Below, piece by piece: positions 8,606 through 16,709 of a DNA stretch of 36,838 nt (its first letter is position 1; the number at the start of each line of letters is the position of its first letter). The notes beneath the pieces were generated by a model. The model did no database searches, had not been told where the DNA came from, and was given only the letters and a program-made list of their open reading frames with translations. A program made the position numbers and the translations under genes. The DNA comes from Burkholderiales bacterium (GTDB lineage: Bacteria > Pseudomonadota > Gammaproteobacteria > Burkholderiales > JACMKV01): the NCBI GenBank assembly GCA_013695435.1, contig JACDAM010000293.1, forward strand, positions 1 to 36,838. Reading direction: 5' to 3'.

Positions 8606-10819
8606 TCAAGCGCGCACTGCGGATTTTTGTGCCGCGTCTTGCGGCACCGCCAGCGGCAACGAAAGCGTCACGCTGGCGCCGCGCGGTTCAAGATTGCTGA
8701 TCGAAACGACGCCGCCGTGTTCTTCTATGATGCGCTTTACGATCGCAAGGCCCAGACCGGTGCCTTTCTGCTTCGTCGTAACGTACGGTTCGAACACGCG
8801 CGCCAGCAACTGTTCGGGGAATCCGCTGCCATTGTCGATCACGCTAAGTTGAACCGCGCTTTCGGCGGCAGTGGTTCGCACGGTAACGATGGGTTTCGGC
8901 TGCGCGGTCAGCGCATCCTGCGCATTCTGCAGCAAATTGTGTATGACCTGACGCAATTGATTCGGATCGCCGTTGATTTGCGGCAGCCGCGGCGCCAGCT
9001 CGAGTCTGATCGGCGAGCCCGGCGCTTCGTACAACGCGAGCACATCGCGAACGAGCCGGTTCAGATCGAGCGCTTGCAGGCTCGGGCCGGGGGAGCGCGC
9101 ATATTGGCTGAAGGCGTCGACCATGCTCTTCAGCGCGGCGACCTGGGTCACGATGTTCTGCGTCGAGCGTTCCAGCATTAAGGCATCGGCGGGTTCGAGC
9201 TTGGCGGCCAGCTTGCGCTGCATGCGTTCGGCCGATAACTGAATCGGCATCAGCGGATTCTTGATTTCGTGCGCGAGCCGGCGCGCGACTTCGCTCCACG
9301 CGGCATGACGCTGCGCTTCCAGCAGGTGCGTGATGTCGTCGAACACGACCACGTGGTCGGCCTGTTTGCCAGGGAGCCGCGTCCCGCGCAGCAGCAGAAC
9401 GCGGCTGCCGGCGCGATCGGCGTAGTCAAGCTGCCTTTCCCACTCGGCCCCTTCGCCGCGAGAAAACGATTCCAGAATCGTCCGGCTCAGCCCTTCCAGG
9501 CGCGGCGAGCGCTCCGGCCACGCCTTCAGCTCGACGCCGCGCAAGGTGCTGAAATCGACGTGCAGCAAATGGCCGGCGCTGGGATTTTCCGAACGCAGGC
9601 GAAACGATTCGTCGAACGACATGACGCCGGCGGACAGATTCGCCAGCAGGCTTTCGACGTAGGCCTTGGCGGTTTCGAGCTGCGCTTGGTTGCGTTGCGC
9701 GGCGGCGCGCGCTTCGCCGAGTTGTTGCGTCATCCGGTTGAACGACTGCGTCAGCGCGCCGAGTTCATCGCGCCCGGGCAAGGTGTGCTGCTGGGAAAAA
9801 TCGCCTTGCGCGACAGCGCGCGTGCCCTTGGCCAGAATGCCGAGCGGCGCGGAGAGCCGCTCCGACAGGAAAAAGGCGAGCGCGAAAGCGCCGAGCAGCG
9901 CGAGCAGAAGCGCCAAGGTCAGGGTCACGCCATAGAGCTGCTTCAGCCCTTGCCGCGACAGGGTCAGTTCCTGGTAGTCGCGGTAAATGCTTTGCACGGT
10001 TTCGGCATCCTGCGCGAGTTGCGCCGGCACCGGTTGCAGCAATTGCAGCATGCGCGCGTCCTCGCTGAACGTATAGAGATTGATCGGCACGATCACGCGC
10101 AACTGCAATCCTTCGTCGGGCACATCCTCGACTGCGCTATAGCCCTGCTGCAAGCGGACCTGGCGCAGCACGCCGGCGTTCGGAAGATCGGGCATCAGGT
10201 CGGCGCGCTCACCGGTCGAAAAGGCGACCACGGCGCCGCGCCGATCGAACAAGGTCGCCTCCTGCACACCGGTCTGCTCGCGCAACTGATTCAGCGCCGA
10301 CAGGTGCTGATGCGTCGGCAATTCCGACAAAGTCAGCGCGATCGAATCGCCGCTGGCGATCAGGTCCTTCAGCATCTGGTCCAGTGCGGTGCGGCCGAGG
10401 CTCAAGCCGCCTTCAAGCGCTTTGTCGACGCGCACGTCGAACCACGAATCGATGCTTTTTGCCAGAAAGCCGACCGACACGCTGTAGACCAGCGCGCCGG
10501 GCAACAGCGCCATCAGCGCAAAAAACCAGACCAGCCGGCGCATCAGCTTGGCGCCGAACACGCCCGCCTTCACTTTGCGCTGCAGCTTGACGAGCTGATA
10601 TCCGACCAGCGCGATCAGGCATAGCACGAGCGTCCCGTTCAGAACCAGCAGCAGCGGATACTGCCGGGCAAAAAGCGCCGTATTGGCGGTTGCGATCGAC
10701 AACATATACAGCGCAACCGCGCCAAGGCTGAGGCACAGGATAATGAAATACTTGGGGCCGGACCGGCGCATCAACGACCGGGCGCGGGCGCTCGTGACTC
10801 TCATGGCCAGGCGGTCCAT
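8606..10819 (-). CDS. ntrY: NtrY-type membrane sensor histidine kinase
   Basis: Sensor kinase paired with the NtrX-like regulator 31 bp downstream. The 737 residues comprise three N-terminal membrane helices (about 24-45, 56-78 and 93-118), a periplasmic sensor region (about 120-292), a fourth helix (about 296-318), HAMP (about 319-372) and a PAS-like segment (about 380-500). Next come the HisKA helix with phospho-acceptor His517 in RRLAHEIKNPLMP, and an HATPase domain with the N-box (Asn632 in NLLQNAQDAL), G1 (DNGSGFP) and G2 (GTGLGLAIVKRI). All kinase motifs look intact. NtrYX systems sense nitrogen or redox status in other Proteobacteria; the signal here is not evident. The start is uncertain: ATG 10819 or ATG 10804, neither with a clear Shine-Dalgarno. 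It sits 52 bp after the DUF4390 gene. Confidence 0.93.
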   Translation of the reverse strand: MDRLAMRVTSARARSLMRRSGPKYFIILCLSLGAVALYMLSIATANTALFARQYPLLLVLNGTLVLCLIALVGYQLVKLQRKVKAGVFGAKLMRRLVWFFALMALLPGALVYSVSVGFLAKSIDSWFDVRVDKALEGGLSLGRTALDQMLKDLIASGDSIALTLSELPTHQHLSALNQLREQTGVQEATLFDRRGAVVAFSTGERADLMPDLPNAGVLRQVRLQQGYSAVEDVPDEGLQLRVIVPINLYTFSEDARMLQLLQPVPAQLAQDAETVQSIYRDYQELTLSRQGLKQLYGVTLTLALLLALLGAFALAFFLSERLSAPLGILAKGTRAVAQGDFSQQHTLPGRDELGALTQSFNRMTQQLGEARAAAQRNQAQLETAKAYVESLLANLSAGVMSFDESFRLRSENPSAGHLLHVDFSTLRGVELKAWPERSPRLEGLSRTILESFSRGEGAEWERQLDYADRAGSRVLLLRGTRLPGKQADHVVVFDDITHLLEAQRHAAWSEVARRLAHEIKNPLMPIQLSAERMQRKLAAKLEPADALMLERSTQNIVTQVAALKSMVDAFSQYARSPGPSLQALDLNRLVRDVLALYEAPGSPIRLELAPRLPQINGDPNQLRQVIHNLLQNAQDALTAQPKPIVTVRTTAAESAVQLSVIDNGSGFPEQLLARVFEPYVTTKQKGTGLGLAIVKRIIEEHGGVVSISNLEPRGASVTLSLPLAVPQDAAQKSAVRA

Positions 10820-10871
10820 CTGATGGCGATACGGTCCGCGTGCCGCGATCGCGTTTTTATCTTCAACAAAC

Positions 10872-11438
10872 TCATAGCGAGGCCGTCCATCTATACCATC
10901 CGGAATCGAGCGACCAGGCGCGGCTGGCCAACGCGTCGATTTGAATCGGCTTGGGCAGCTGCGATAGATCGAGTTGCATGCGCAGGCCCGCGGTATAGGA
11001 GGTATCCGGTTCGAGCGCCGATTTGTCGAGCACGCGTCGCTCGCGAATCCGGCTCAATTCCCGCAACGCTTCGTCCAGCGTCGCGAAATTCTGGAAATTG
11101 CCGGCGCTGCCGACGCGATATTGGCGGGTCAAAGCGTTATAGCTGAGTTTGTACTGGTTTCTCAAGGTGGCGATTTTTTCATCGAACCAGTACCAGCGCG
11201 AGCGCGTCAACTGGAATTCGAATTCAAAGTAAAGTGCTATGCCCTTGTTCAGCGCATCCTCGATAGTCTGATTCAGTTCGATCTGGTAGTCGGCATCCAG
11301 ATCGTAGCCTTCGTCGTTGACGCTCAATTCGGCGGTGCGAATCGCGATGCCGTCAGCAAGCGCGGCGGGCGCCACCAGCCACAAAGGCAGCCACAGGCAG
11401 GCAATCAGAACGAGTTTAGCGTTTCTGCAGCAGTGCAT
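10872..11438 (-). CDS. DUF4390-type exported protein
   Basis: Small exported protein of unknown function. It is placed in the DUF4390 family on its length, its position between rsmB and ntrY, and family-like stretches such as YFEFEFQLTRSRWYWFDEKIA and YRLS/YNALTRQYRV. With start ATG 11438 it has 188 residues, including a signal peptide (basic HCCRNAK, hydrophobic LVLIACLWLPLWLV, cleavage near APAALA/DG). The rest is soluble and probably periplasmic. The start lies inside rsmB, a 23-bp overlap, so translation is probably coupled; ATG 11450 is an alternative. The open frame reaches further upstream, but that part is out of frame with the real rsmB gene and is not protein-like. Its constant position before ntrY suggests a link to envelope sensing, which is inference. 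Confidence 0.75.
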   Translation of the reverse strand: MHCCRNAKLVLIACLWLPLWLVAPAALADGIAIRTAELSVNDEGYDLDADYQIELNQTIEDALNKGIALYFEFEFQLTRSRWYWFDEKIATLRNQYKLSYNALTRQYRVGSAGNFQNFATLDEALRELSRIRERRVLDKSALEPDTSYTAGLRMQLDLSQLPKPIQIDALASRAWSLDSGWYRWTASL

Positions 11439-12702
11439 AGTAAAAGCCATCGTGCTGCGCGTTGGGCAGGAGCTGTCCGTCGTGATTTTGCGGGAGATCG
11501 AGCGGCAGGCGTCGCGCATCGGGGTGACGGTCAAGAAGCCCGGCAATCTGCCGCTGATTCTCGTCGTCAAACACCGAGCAAGTTGCATACAGCAATTTAC
11601 CATCAGTCGCCAGGGTGCGCCACAGCGCATCCAGCAGGCGCGCCTGACGTTCGGAAAACTGCGCGATATCGGCTTCGCGGCGCAGCCATTTCGCGTCGGG
11701 ATGACGGCGCACGACACCGGAAGCCGAGCACGGAACATCGGCCAGAATGCGATCGAACGCACGGCCATCCCACCACGCGTCCACGTTCTGCGCGTCCGCG
11801 CATACAACGTTGGCCGCAAACCCGAGGCGGTCGAGATTTTCGTGAACACGGCGAAGACGCCCGGCATCGCTGTCGAGCGCAGTCAGCTCGATATCCGCAA
11901 GCTCGAGCAGGTGCGCGGATTTGCCGCCCGGCGCGGCGCAGGCATCGAGTACCGTTTGTCGATCGCGCGTTTGTCGATCACATATATCGAGCGCGTGCGC
12001 GGCAAGTTGAGCGCCGGCGTCCTGCACCGATGCCAAGCCGTCGCGAAATCCGGGCAGCGCATCGACCGCTGTCGGCTTTTCGAGCAATACCCCCTCGCTT
12101 CCGATTGCACGAGCGGCGATTTCCTTTTGCGCCAAAGCCGCGAGGTATTCGGCCCGATTCGTCCGGCGCCGGTTGATCCGCAAGCACATCGGCGGGTGCG
12201 AGTTCCCGGCGGCGAGAATCGCAGCGTATTGTTCCGGATATTGTCTTTTCAGGCGGTCGATCCACCATTGCGGATGCGAATAGCGGCCCACTTCATTCGA
12301 CGCCGCCAGTTCGAGCAAGGCCGCGCGCCGGCGCAAAAAATTGCGCAGCACCGCGTTGACCATACCTTGCGCGGCCCGGACCCCCAGCGGCACGCAGGCC
12401 ATGACCGCCTGATCGACGACGGCATGCGGCGCAGCGCGCGTGTACTCGAGCTGAAACAGCGCCGCGATCAGAAGGCAGCGCAGCGCTGCGTCGGGCACCG
12501 GGCGATCGAGCAGCAAGGCCAGCACGGCGTCGAGCTGACCGTAATGGCGCAGCGCCCCGTAGCAGACATTCTGAATCGATGCGCGGTCGTGAGCTGTCAG
12601 CCCGGTATGCTGCAGCCACACGGCTTGTAACGCAGCATTCAGGCTTTTTCCAGATAGCACCTGGGCCAGCGTCCGCGCGGCGTGATTTTGCGCTTCGTAC
12701 AA
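11416..12702 (-). CDS. rsmB: 16S rRNA (cytosine-967-C5) methyltransferase
   Basis: Methylates C967 of 16S rRNA using S-adenosylmethionine. The protein has an N-terminal NusB-like RNA-binding helical domain (about residues 1-140, with APHAVVDQAVMA and GMVNAVLRNFLRR). It is followed by the RsmB/NOL1 methyltransferase core: DACAAPGGKSAHLLEL (SAM binding), ILADVPCSASGVVRRHPDAKW (catalytic motif IV Cys) and LLYATCSVFDDEN (motif VI Cys). No ATG or GTG occurs near the expected N-terminus. TTG 12702 is the best start; it gives 428 residues, the usual family length, and begins 11 bp after the fmt stop. The frame is open upstream but overlaps fmt. The 3' end overlaps the DUF4390 start. The fmt-rsmB order is conserved in many Proteobacteria. 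Confidence 0.93.
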   Translation of the reverse strand: MYEAQNHAARTLAQVLSGKSLNAALQAVWLQHTGLTAHDRASIQNVCYGALRHYGQLDAVLALLLDRPVPDAALRCLLIAALFQLEYTRAAPHAVVDQAVMACVPLGVRAAQGMVNAVLRNFLRRRAALLELAASNEVGRYSHPQWWIDRLKRQYPEQYAAILAAGNSHPPMCLRINRRRTNRAEYLAALAQKEIAARAIGSEGVLLEKPTAVDALPGFRDGLASVQDAGAQLAAHALDICDRQTRDRQTVLDACAAPGGKSAHLLELADIELTALDSDAGRLRRVHENLDRLGFAANVVCADAQNVDAWWDGRAFDRILADVPCSASGVVRRHPDAKWLRREADIAQFSERQARLLDALWRTLATDGKLLYATCSVFDDENQRQIAGLLDRHPDARRLPLDLPQNHDGQLLPNAQHDGFYYALLQKR

Positions 12703-12713
12703 GACGCTCTGGT

Positions 12714-13661
12714 CTAGCGCACGGCAGGTATTTCGAAACGGTCGCCGGCCTGCATCGGGAAGCCGCGCAGAAATGCACCGGCCGCAAGCCGCTTGCCGCC
12801 GGCTTTTTGCAGTTCTTCGATACGGATTTCGCCTTCGCCGCAAGACACGGTGACGCCGTCAGCGCCAACTCGCACAATTGTACCCGGAGGTTGAGCGCCC
12901 GCGATGGCAGCGACAGGTGGCGCTCGCCACAGCTTTAGCGCAGTCTCACGAATTTGCGCGCACGCGAGCGGAGCTGGATTGAAGGCGCGAACCACCCTGT
13001 CGATCCCGGCAGCCGACTGCCGCCAGTCGATCGAGGCCTCGGTTTTCAGAAGCTTGGCGGCGTACGTTGCGCCCTGAGCCGGTTGCGCGATTGCCTGCAG
13101 ATTTCCGGCTGTGATCTGCTCCAGCGCAGCAACGATACAACGCGCGCCAGTGGCCGCCAGCTTGTCGTGCAGGCTTTGCCCGGTTTCCCGCATCTCGATG
13201 CCGACAGTTTGCTGCAGCAGCAACGGCCCGCTATCGAGACCGGCGTCCATTTGCATAATGCTGATGCCGGTCTCGATGTCGCCGGCCAGGAGGGCGCGCT
13301 GGATGGGGGCAGCACCGCGCCAGCGCGGCAACAGCGAGGCGTGGATGTTGATACAGCCAAACCTTGGCAAAGCCAGAATGGCCGGCGGCAAGATCAGTCC
13401 ATAGGCGGCCACGACCATCGCATCGACTTTCGCGGCGGCGATCGCGGCCAAGGAAGCTGTCGATCTGAGGTTGTCCGGTTGGAATAGCGGCAGATTGTGC
13501 TCGAGCGCGAGCTTCTTGACGGGACTGATCGCGAGTTTCATGCCGCGCCCGGACGGACGGTCTGGCTGCGTCATGACCAGAGCGATTTCGTGACCTGCTG
13601 CCAGCAAGGCGTTGAGCGCCGTCGCGGCAAATTCCGGCGTTCCCGCAAAAACCAGTCTCAA
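12714..13661 (-). CDS. fmt: Methionyl-tRNA formyltransferase
   Basis: Adds a formyl group from 10-formyl-tetrahydrofolate to initiator Met-tRNA. The 315-residue protein starts with LVFAGTPEFA, the family N-terminus. It has the loop containing PSGRGMK, the formyl-transfer centre INIHASLLPRWRGAAPIQRAL (Asn and His), and GISIMQMDAGLDSGPLL with the catalytic Asp. The C-terminal OB-like tRNA-binding domain (about 205-315) is present. The start is TTG 13661; no ATG or GTG fits and no clear Shine-Dalgarno is visible. It lies 40 bp after def, whose product removes the same formyl group, and overlaps no gene. The def-fmt-rsmB run is a classic operon. Confidence 0.95.
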   Translation of the reverse strand: MRLVFAGTPEFAATALNALLAAGHEIALVMTQPDRPSGRGMKLAISPVKKLALEHNLPLFQPDNLRSTASLAAIAAAKVDAMVVAAYGLILPPAILALPRFGCINIHASLLPRWRGAAPIQRALLAGDIETGISIMQMDAGLDSGPLLLQQTVGIEMRETGQSLHDKLAATGARCIVAALEQITAGNLQAIAQPAQGATYAAKLLKTEASIDWRQSAAGIDRVVRAFNPAPLACAQIRETALKLWRAPPVAAIAGAQPPGTIVRVGADGVTVSCGEGEIRIEELQKAGGKRLAAGAFLRGFPMQAGDRFEIPAVR

Positions 13662-13701
13662 CTGCGAACCCGGCTGCCAATGCCGCTGACGACCGCCGCG
13701 C

Positions 13702-14202
13702 TCAAGCCGAAGCGCGCTGCTTTTTGAATTTGGCGGCGATCCGGCTTTGCTTCAGCCGCGACAGGTATTCGATGAATAGTTTCCCTTGCAGATGATCGAT
13801 TTCGTGCTGGATGCAGACTGCGAGCAAACCTTCGGTTTCGACTTCGAAGGAGCGGCCTTCGACGTCGAGGGCTCGCGCCTTGATGCGTTTCGCACGCGTG
13901 ACGGTATCGAAAACGCCGGGCACCGATAGACAGCCCTCCTCGTGCTCAGCCGTTCCGCTGGCCTCCACAATTTCAGGATTGATCAGGACCAGCAACTGGT
14001 CGCGCGTTTCCGAAACATCGATGACGACGACGCGCTTGTGGACGTCGACCTGCGTAGCCGCCAGCCCTACGCCGGGCGCGTCGTACATGGTAGCCGCCAT
14101 GTCGTCAACCAGCCTTCGGATCTCGGGGGTGATGCCGGTAATTGGCGCGGCGACGCGGTGGAGTCTGGGCTCGGGGTATTGGAGTATGCTCAGAATCGGC
14201 AT
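13702..14202 (-). CDS. def: Peptide deformylase
   Basis: Metal-dependent hydrolase that removes the N-formyl group from nascent proteins. The 166-residue protein has all three family motifs: [11 protein letters not shown] (about 43-52); [10 protein letters not shown] with a metal-ligand Cys; and [12 protein letters not shown] with two metal-ligand His and the catalytic Glu. Start ATG 14202 ([14 protein letters not shown]) has a weak AAGTAAAT leader. It is the first gene of the minus-strand unit def-fmt-rsmB-DUF4390-ntrY-ntrX and is divergent from the LysM gene, with which it shares an AT-rich upstream region. Confidence 0.96.
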   Translation of the reverse strand: MPILSILQYPEPRLHRVAAPITGITPEIRRLVDDMAATMYDAPGVGLAATQVDVHKRVVVIDVSETRDQLLVLINPEIVEASGTAEHEEGCLSVPGVFDTVTRAKRIKARALDVEGRSFEVETEGLLAVCIQHEIDHLQGKLFIEYLSRLKQSRIAAKFKKQRASA

Positions 14203-14324
14203 ATTTACTTGCGAATTTAATAAATTAGATGCAGAATTTAAACTTATTTGTTAAGCTTCTGCGGTTGTCGCTGTGCGGCAACCGGAAAAGACACGGACGA
14301 GCAACGATCACTATGGGGAACTCG
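14203..14324. promoter_or_regulatory. AT-rich divergent upstream region of def and the LysM gene
   Basis: This 122-bp region between two divergent start codons must hold the promoters for both genes. Its first half is distinctly AT-rich. For def, a TTAACA-like -35 (complement of 14249-14254) with TCTAAT (complement of 14224-14229) is possible, though the 19-bp spacing is long. For the LysM gene, TTGCGA (14209-14214) and CAGAAT (14232-14237) with a 17-bp spacer are possible but weak. The region is well supported; the exact boxes are not. Confidence 0.5.
14262..14284 (+). promoter_or_regulatory. Hairpin in the 5' leader of the LysM gene
   Basis: Arms CGGTTGTCGC (14262-14271) and GCGGCAACCG (14275-14284) pair over all 10 positions around a TGT loop; one pair is a U-G wobble in the plus-strand RNA. 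In the minus-strand RNA the same position is an A-C mismatch, so the fold favours the LysM transcript. It ends 40 bases before the start codon and is not followed by a U-run, so it is not a normal terminator. Its function is unknown. Confidence 0.45.
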
Positions 14325-15407
14325 ATGGTCAAGTCAATTATAACGCTAGTTTTCTTCGTCTGTTTCGGCGTAGCCGCGGCAGCCGATCTCGGCGTCAAAA
14401 ATCTGCAGGACAATTCGCCCGACCAGTACACCGTCGTCAAGGGCGATACCCTTTGGGCGATTTCCGGCCGCTTCCTGAAGGAACCATGGCGCTGGCCGGA
14501 AATCTGGAATATGAATCGAGACCAGATCAAAAATCCCCATTTGATTTACCCGGGAGACTTGATTGTGCTCGATAAAACCAATGGCCGACCGAGTCTGCGC
14601 CTGGTCAAAAAACACAAGCTGCAGGAAACGGTCAAGCTGAGCCCGACGGCGCGCAGCGAGGATCTCTCGCAAAAATCGATTCCCAGCATTCCGCCTTCGG
14701 CGATCGAACCGTTTCTGAGTCAGCCGCTGGTGGCGGATCAGGAATGGCTGAATTCGGGACCGGCGATAGTTGCGACGCAGGAAGATCGCGTCGTCATCGG
14801 CGCCGGCGATAGCGTCTACGCGCTGGGCGTGCCGGAAAACGAATCGCGTTTTTGGCAGATATTCCGACCCGGCAAACCGCTCGTCGATCCGCTGACCAAG
14901 GAAACGCTCGGTTACGAAGCGGTCTACCTCGGCGAGGCGAAGATCGTCAAGCCCGGCGACAGCACAACCCCGACCACGCTCGAGGTCATCAAATCGAATC
15001 AGGAAATAACCGTTGGCGACCGCCTGTTTCCGGCCCCGCCGGCCAGCTTTACGACGTATGCGCCGCACGCGCCTGACAGCCAGGTGCAAGGACGCATTAT
15101 CTCCGCCTATGGCGGGGTTGCCGAAGCCGGGCAAAATGCTATCGTAACTTTGAACAAGGGCGCCCGCGACGGGCTCGAAGTTGGCCATGTGCTGGCAATT
15201 CATCGCGATCCGGAAAGCGTCAAACTGCGCGCACGTTCGTTCTACGGTAACGACGCTTCCCAGAAAAAGCCTGAGCGCGATTTCAAGCTGCCCAGCGAGC
15301 GCTATGGGCTGGTGTTCGTTTTCCGTACCTTCGACAAGGTATCGTACGCGCTGGTCATGCAAACCAATCGCAATGTGAACGTCCTCGACCTCGTGCAGAA
15401 TCCGTAA
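14325..15407 (+). CDS. Exported LysM-domain protein
   Basis: Predicted envelope protein that probably binds peptidoglycan. Start ATG 14325 follows a GGGGAA Shine-Dalgarno and gives 360 residues beginning with a signal peptide (MVKSIITLVFFVCFGVAAAA, cleavage near AAA/AD). A LysM domain follows at about residues 33-83 (YTVVKGDTLWAISGRFL, WPEIWNMNRDQIKNPHLIYPGD). The remaining 270 residues have no motif I can name. They look like a soluble beta-rich domain, with IVTLNKGARDGLEVGHVLAIHR resembling the FlgT/flagellar-like carbohydrate or SH3-like segments seen in similar proteins. In related bacteria this gene sits between def and dprA, as here. An in-frame ATG at 14313 is a less likely start because it would lie on the ribosome-binding site. 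Confidence 0.9.
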   Translation: MVKSIITLVFFVCFGVAAAADLGVKNLQDNSPDQYTVVKGDTLWAISGRFLKEPWRWPEIWNMNRDQIKNPHLIYPGDLIVLDKTNGRPSLRLVKKHKLQETVKLSPTARSEDLSQKSIPSIPPSAIEPFLSQPLVADQEWLNSGPAIVATQEDRVVIGAGDSVYALGVPENESRFWQIFRPGKPLVDPLTKETLGYEAVYLGEAKIVKPGDSTTPTTLEVIKSNQEITVGDRLFPAPPASFTTYAPHAPDSQVQGRIISAYGGVAEAGQNAIVTLNKGARDGLEVGHVLAIHRDPESVKLRARSFYGNDASQKKPERDFKLPSERYGLVFVFRTFDKVSYALVMQTNRNVNVLDLVQNP

Positions 15408-15417
15408 TACCTGATTT

Positions 15418-15447
15418 GCAGGGCGCGCCGAATCCGGCGCGCCCTGC
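15418..15447 (+). terminator. Perfect 13-bp inverted repeat after the LysM gene
   Basis: Arms GCAGGGCGCGCCG (15418-15430) and CGGCGCGCCCTGC (15435-15447) are perfectly complementary around AATC. It starts 10 bp after the LysM stop codon. The stem would be very stable, but only TTG follows rather than a U-tract, so termination may be inefficient or may depend on another factor. It most likely separates the LysM gene from dprA. Confidence 0.7.
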
Positions 15448-15525
15448 TTGCGCGCTGTTGGGTTAAGCTCCTGCAGTTCGCGGTTTCGAAAATCCCCGTC
15501 GTATTACCACTGTCGCCAAAAATCT

Positions 15526-16644
15526 ATGCCGGCACACCCGGCTGACATCCAAAGCTGGCTGAAACTCACCCTCATCCCCGGATTGGGTGACGCCGGAATT
15601 CGCCAGCTCCTGCAACGGTTTGGCTCGCCCGACGGAGTGCTCGGCGCGAGTGTGCGCTCGCTTTCCGAGATCGTCCCCGCGGCAACCGCACAAAAAATCA
15701 GCGGCGGCGCGGCGCCCGAACGGATGGAAGCGACACTCGCGTGGCTGCAGGATGCGACGAATCATGTCGTCACCGTGGGTGACGACCACTACCCGAGGCT
15801 GCTGCTGCAAACCGCCGATCCGCCGTTGCTGCTCTACGTGAAAGGCTCGGTCGATCTCCTTGACCAGCCCATGCTTGCCGTGGTCGGCAGCCGCAATGCC
15901 ACAGCGCAGGGTTTGGACAATGCAGAATCGTTCGCGCGCGCCGTGAGCGACGTGGGTTTATGCGTAATCAGCGGCCTTGCTCTGGGTATCGACGCGGCGG
16001 CGCATCGCGGCGGCCTGGCCGGCGCTTCTGCCAGCGTGGCGGTCGTCGGCACCGGCCTCGACATCGTTTATCCGGCGCGCAATCGGGAACTGGCGCATCT
16101 GCTGGCTGAGCACGGTGCGCTGGTTTCGGAATTTCCGATTGGCACGCCGGCGCTCGGCAACAACTTCCCGCGCCGCAACCGCGTGATTAGCGGCATGAGC
16201 CTGGGTTGCCTCGTGGTGGAAGCGGCGACGCAAAGCGGCTCGCTGATCACGGCGCGAGTCGCGCTCGAACAGGGGCGTGAAGTGTTCGCCGTACCCGGCT
16301 CGATACATTCACCGCTTTCCAAAGGTTGTCATTGGCTGATCAAGCAAGGCGCAAAGCTGGTCGAGTGCGCCGACGACATTCTGCAAGAGCTCAATTGGCG
16401 CAGCCGCTGTGCGCCCGCTGCAGCCTCGATCCCGCTGCCTTCCGCGCTCGGCGCCAAGGCTGCAGCTGTCCTTCAACACCTGGGTTTCGATCCATGCACG
16501 ATCGATACCTTGTGCGGACGTTCGGGCATTGCCGCTGAGACGCTTTCAGCGATTCTGCTGACGCTTGAACTCGACGGCCTGGTCAGTTCGCTCCCCGGCG
16601 GTTTATACCAGCGCCTGCCGGCATCTGCCGGCGATTCAAGCTGA
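15526..16644 (+). CDS. dprA: DNA-processing protein DprA
   Basis: Binds incoming single-stranded DNA and loads RecA during natural transformation. The 372-residue protein has an N-terminal SAM/HhH-like region (about 1-75), then the Rossmann DprA core with LAVVGSRNATAQG, VISGLALGIDAAAHRGGL, SVAVVGTGLDIVYPARN, VSEFPIGTPALGNNFPRRNRVISG and VVEAATQSGSLITARVALEQGREVFAVPG. A C-terminal winged-helix (about 305-372) ends the protein. Start ATG 15526 gives the usual length; no strong Shine-Dalgarno is visible, and the frame is open further upstream into the terminator hairpin. In many betaproteobacteria a smg (DUF494) gene follows dprA; here topB follows directly after 65 bp. Its presence does not prove competence, because DprA is widespread. 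Confidence 0.95.
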   Translation: MPAHPADIQSWLKLTLIPGLGDAGIRQLLQRFGSPDGVLGASVRSLSEIVPAATAQKISGGAAPERMEATLAWLQDATNHVVTVGDDHYPRLLLQTADPPLLLYVKGSVDLLDQPMLAVVGSRNATAQGLDNAESFARAVSDVGLCVISGLALGIDAAAHRGGLAGASASVAVVGTGLDIVYPARNRELAHLLAEHGALVSEFPIGTPALGNNFPRRNRVISGMSLGCLVVEAATQSGSLITARVALEQGREVFAVPGSIHSPLSKGCHWLIKQGAKLVECADDILQELNWRSRCAPAAASIPLPSALGAKAAAVLQHLGFDPCTIDTLCGRSGIAAETLSAILLTLELDGLVSSLPGGLYQRLPASAGDSS

Positions 16645-16650
16645 CGGCGC

Positions 16651-16679
16651 TTGCGTTGGCCGGGTATTGTTTCTAATAT
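16651..16679 (+). promoter_or_regulatory. Weak candidate promoter for topB
   Basis: TTGCGT (16651-16656), a 17-bp spacer and TAATAT (16674-16679) lie between dprA and topB. The match to sigma70 consensus is modest (3/6 and 4/6), so it is only a possibility. Read-through from dprA is equally plausible. Confidence 0.25.
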
Positions 16680-16709
16680 CTGCCGCTTGCCTCCAACCCG
16701 TCCCCAGAA

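Noticed and set aside
9346-9359. 14-bp perfect palindrome CGACCACGTGGTCG with a CACGTG centre, like parS
   Set aside because: It lies inside ntrY coding sequence and lacks the TGTTT/AAACA arms that define parS.
9269-10624. Long open frame (about 450 codons) antisense to ntrY
   Set aside because: The sense frame encodes a complete histidine kinase with all motifs. The antisense product is low-complexity, rich in Arg, Gln and His, as expected of shadow frames in GC-rich DNA.
11439-11867. N-terminal extension of the DUF4390 frame into rsmB
   Set aside because: It overlaps conserved RsmB catalytic motifs in another frame and would bury the signal peptide inside the protein.
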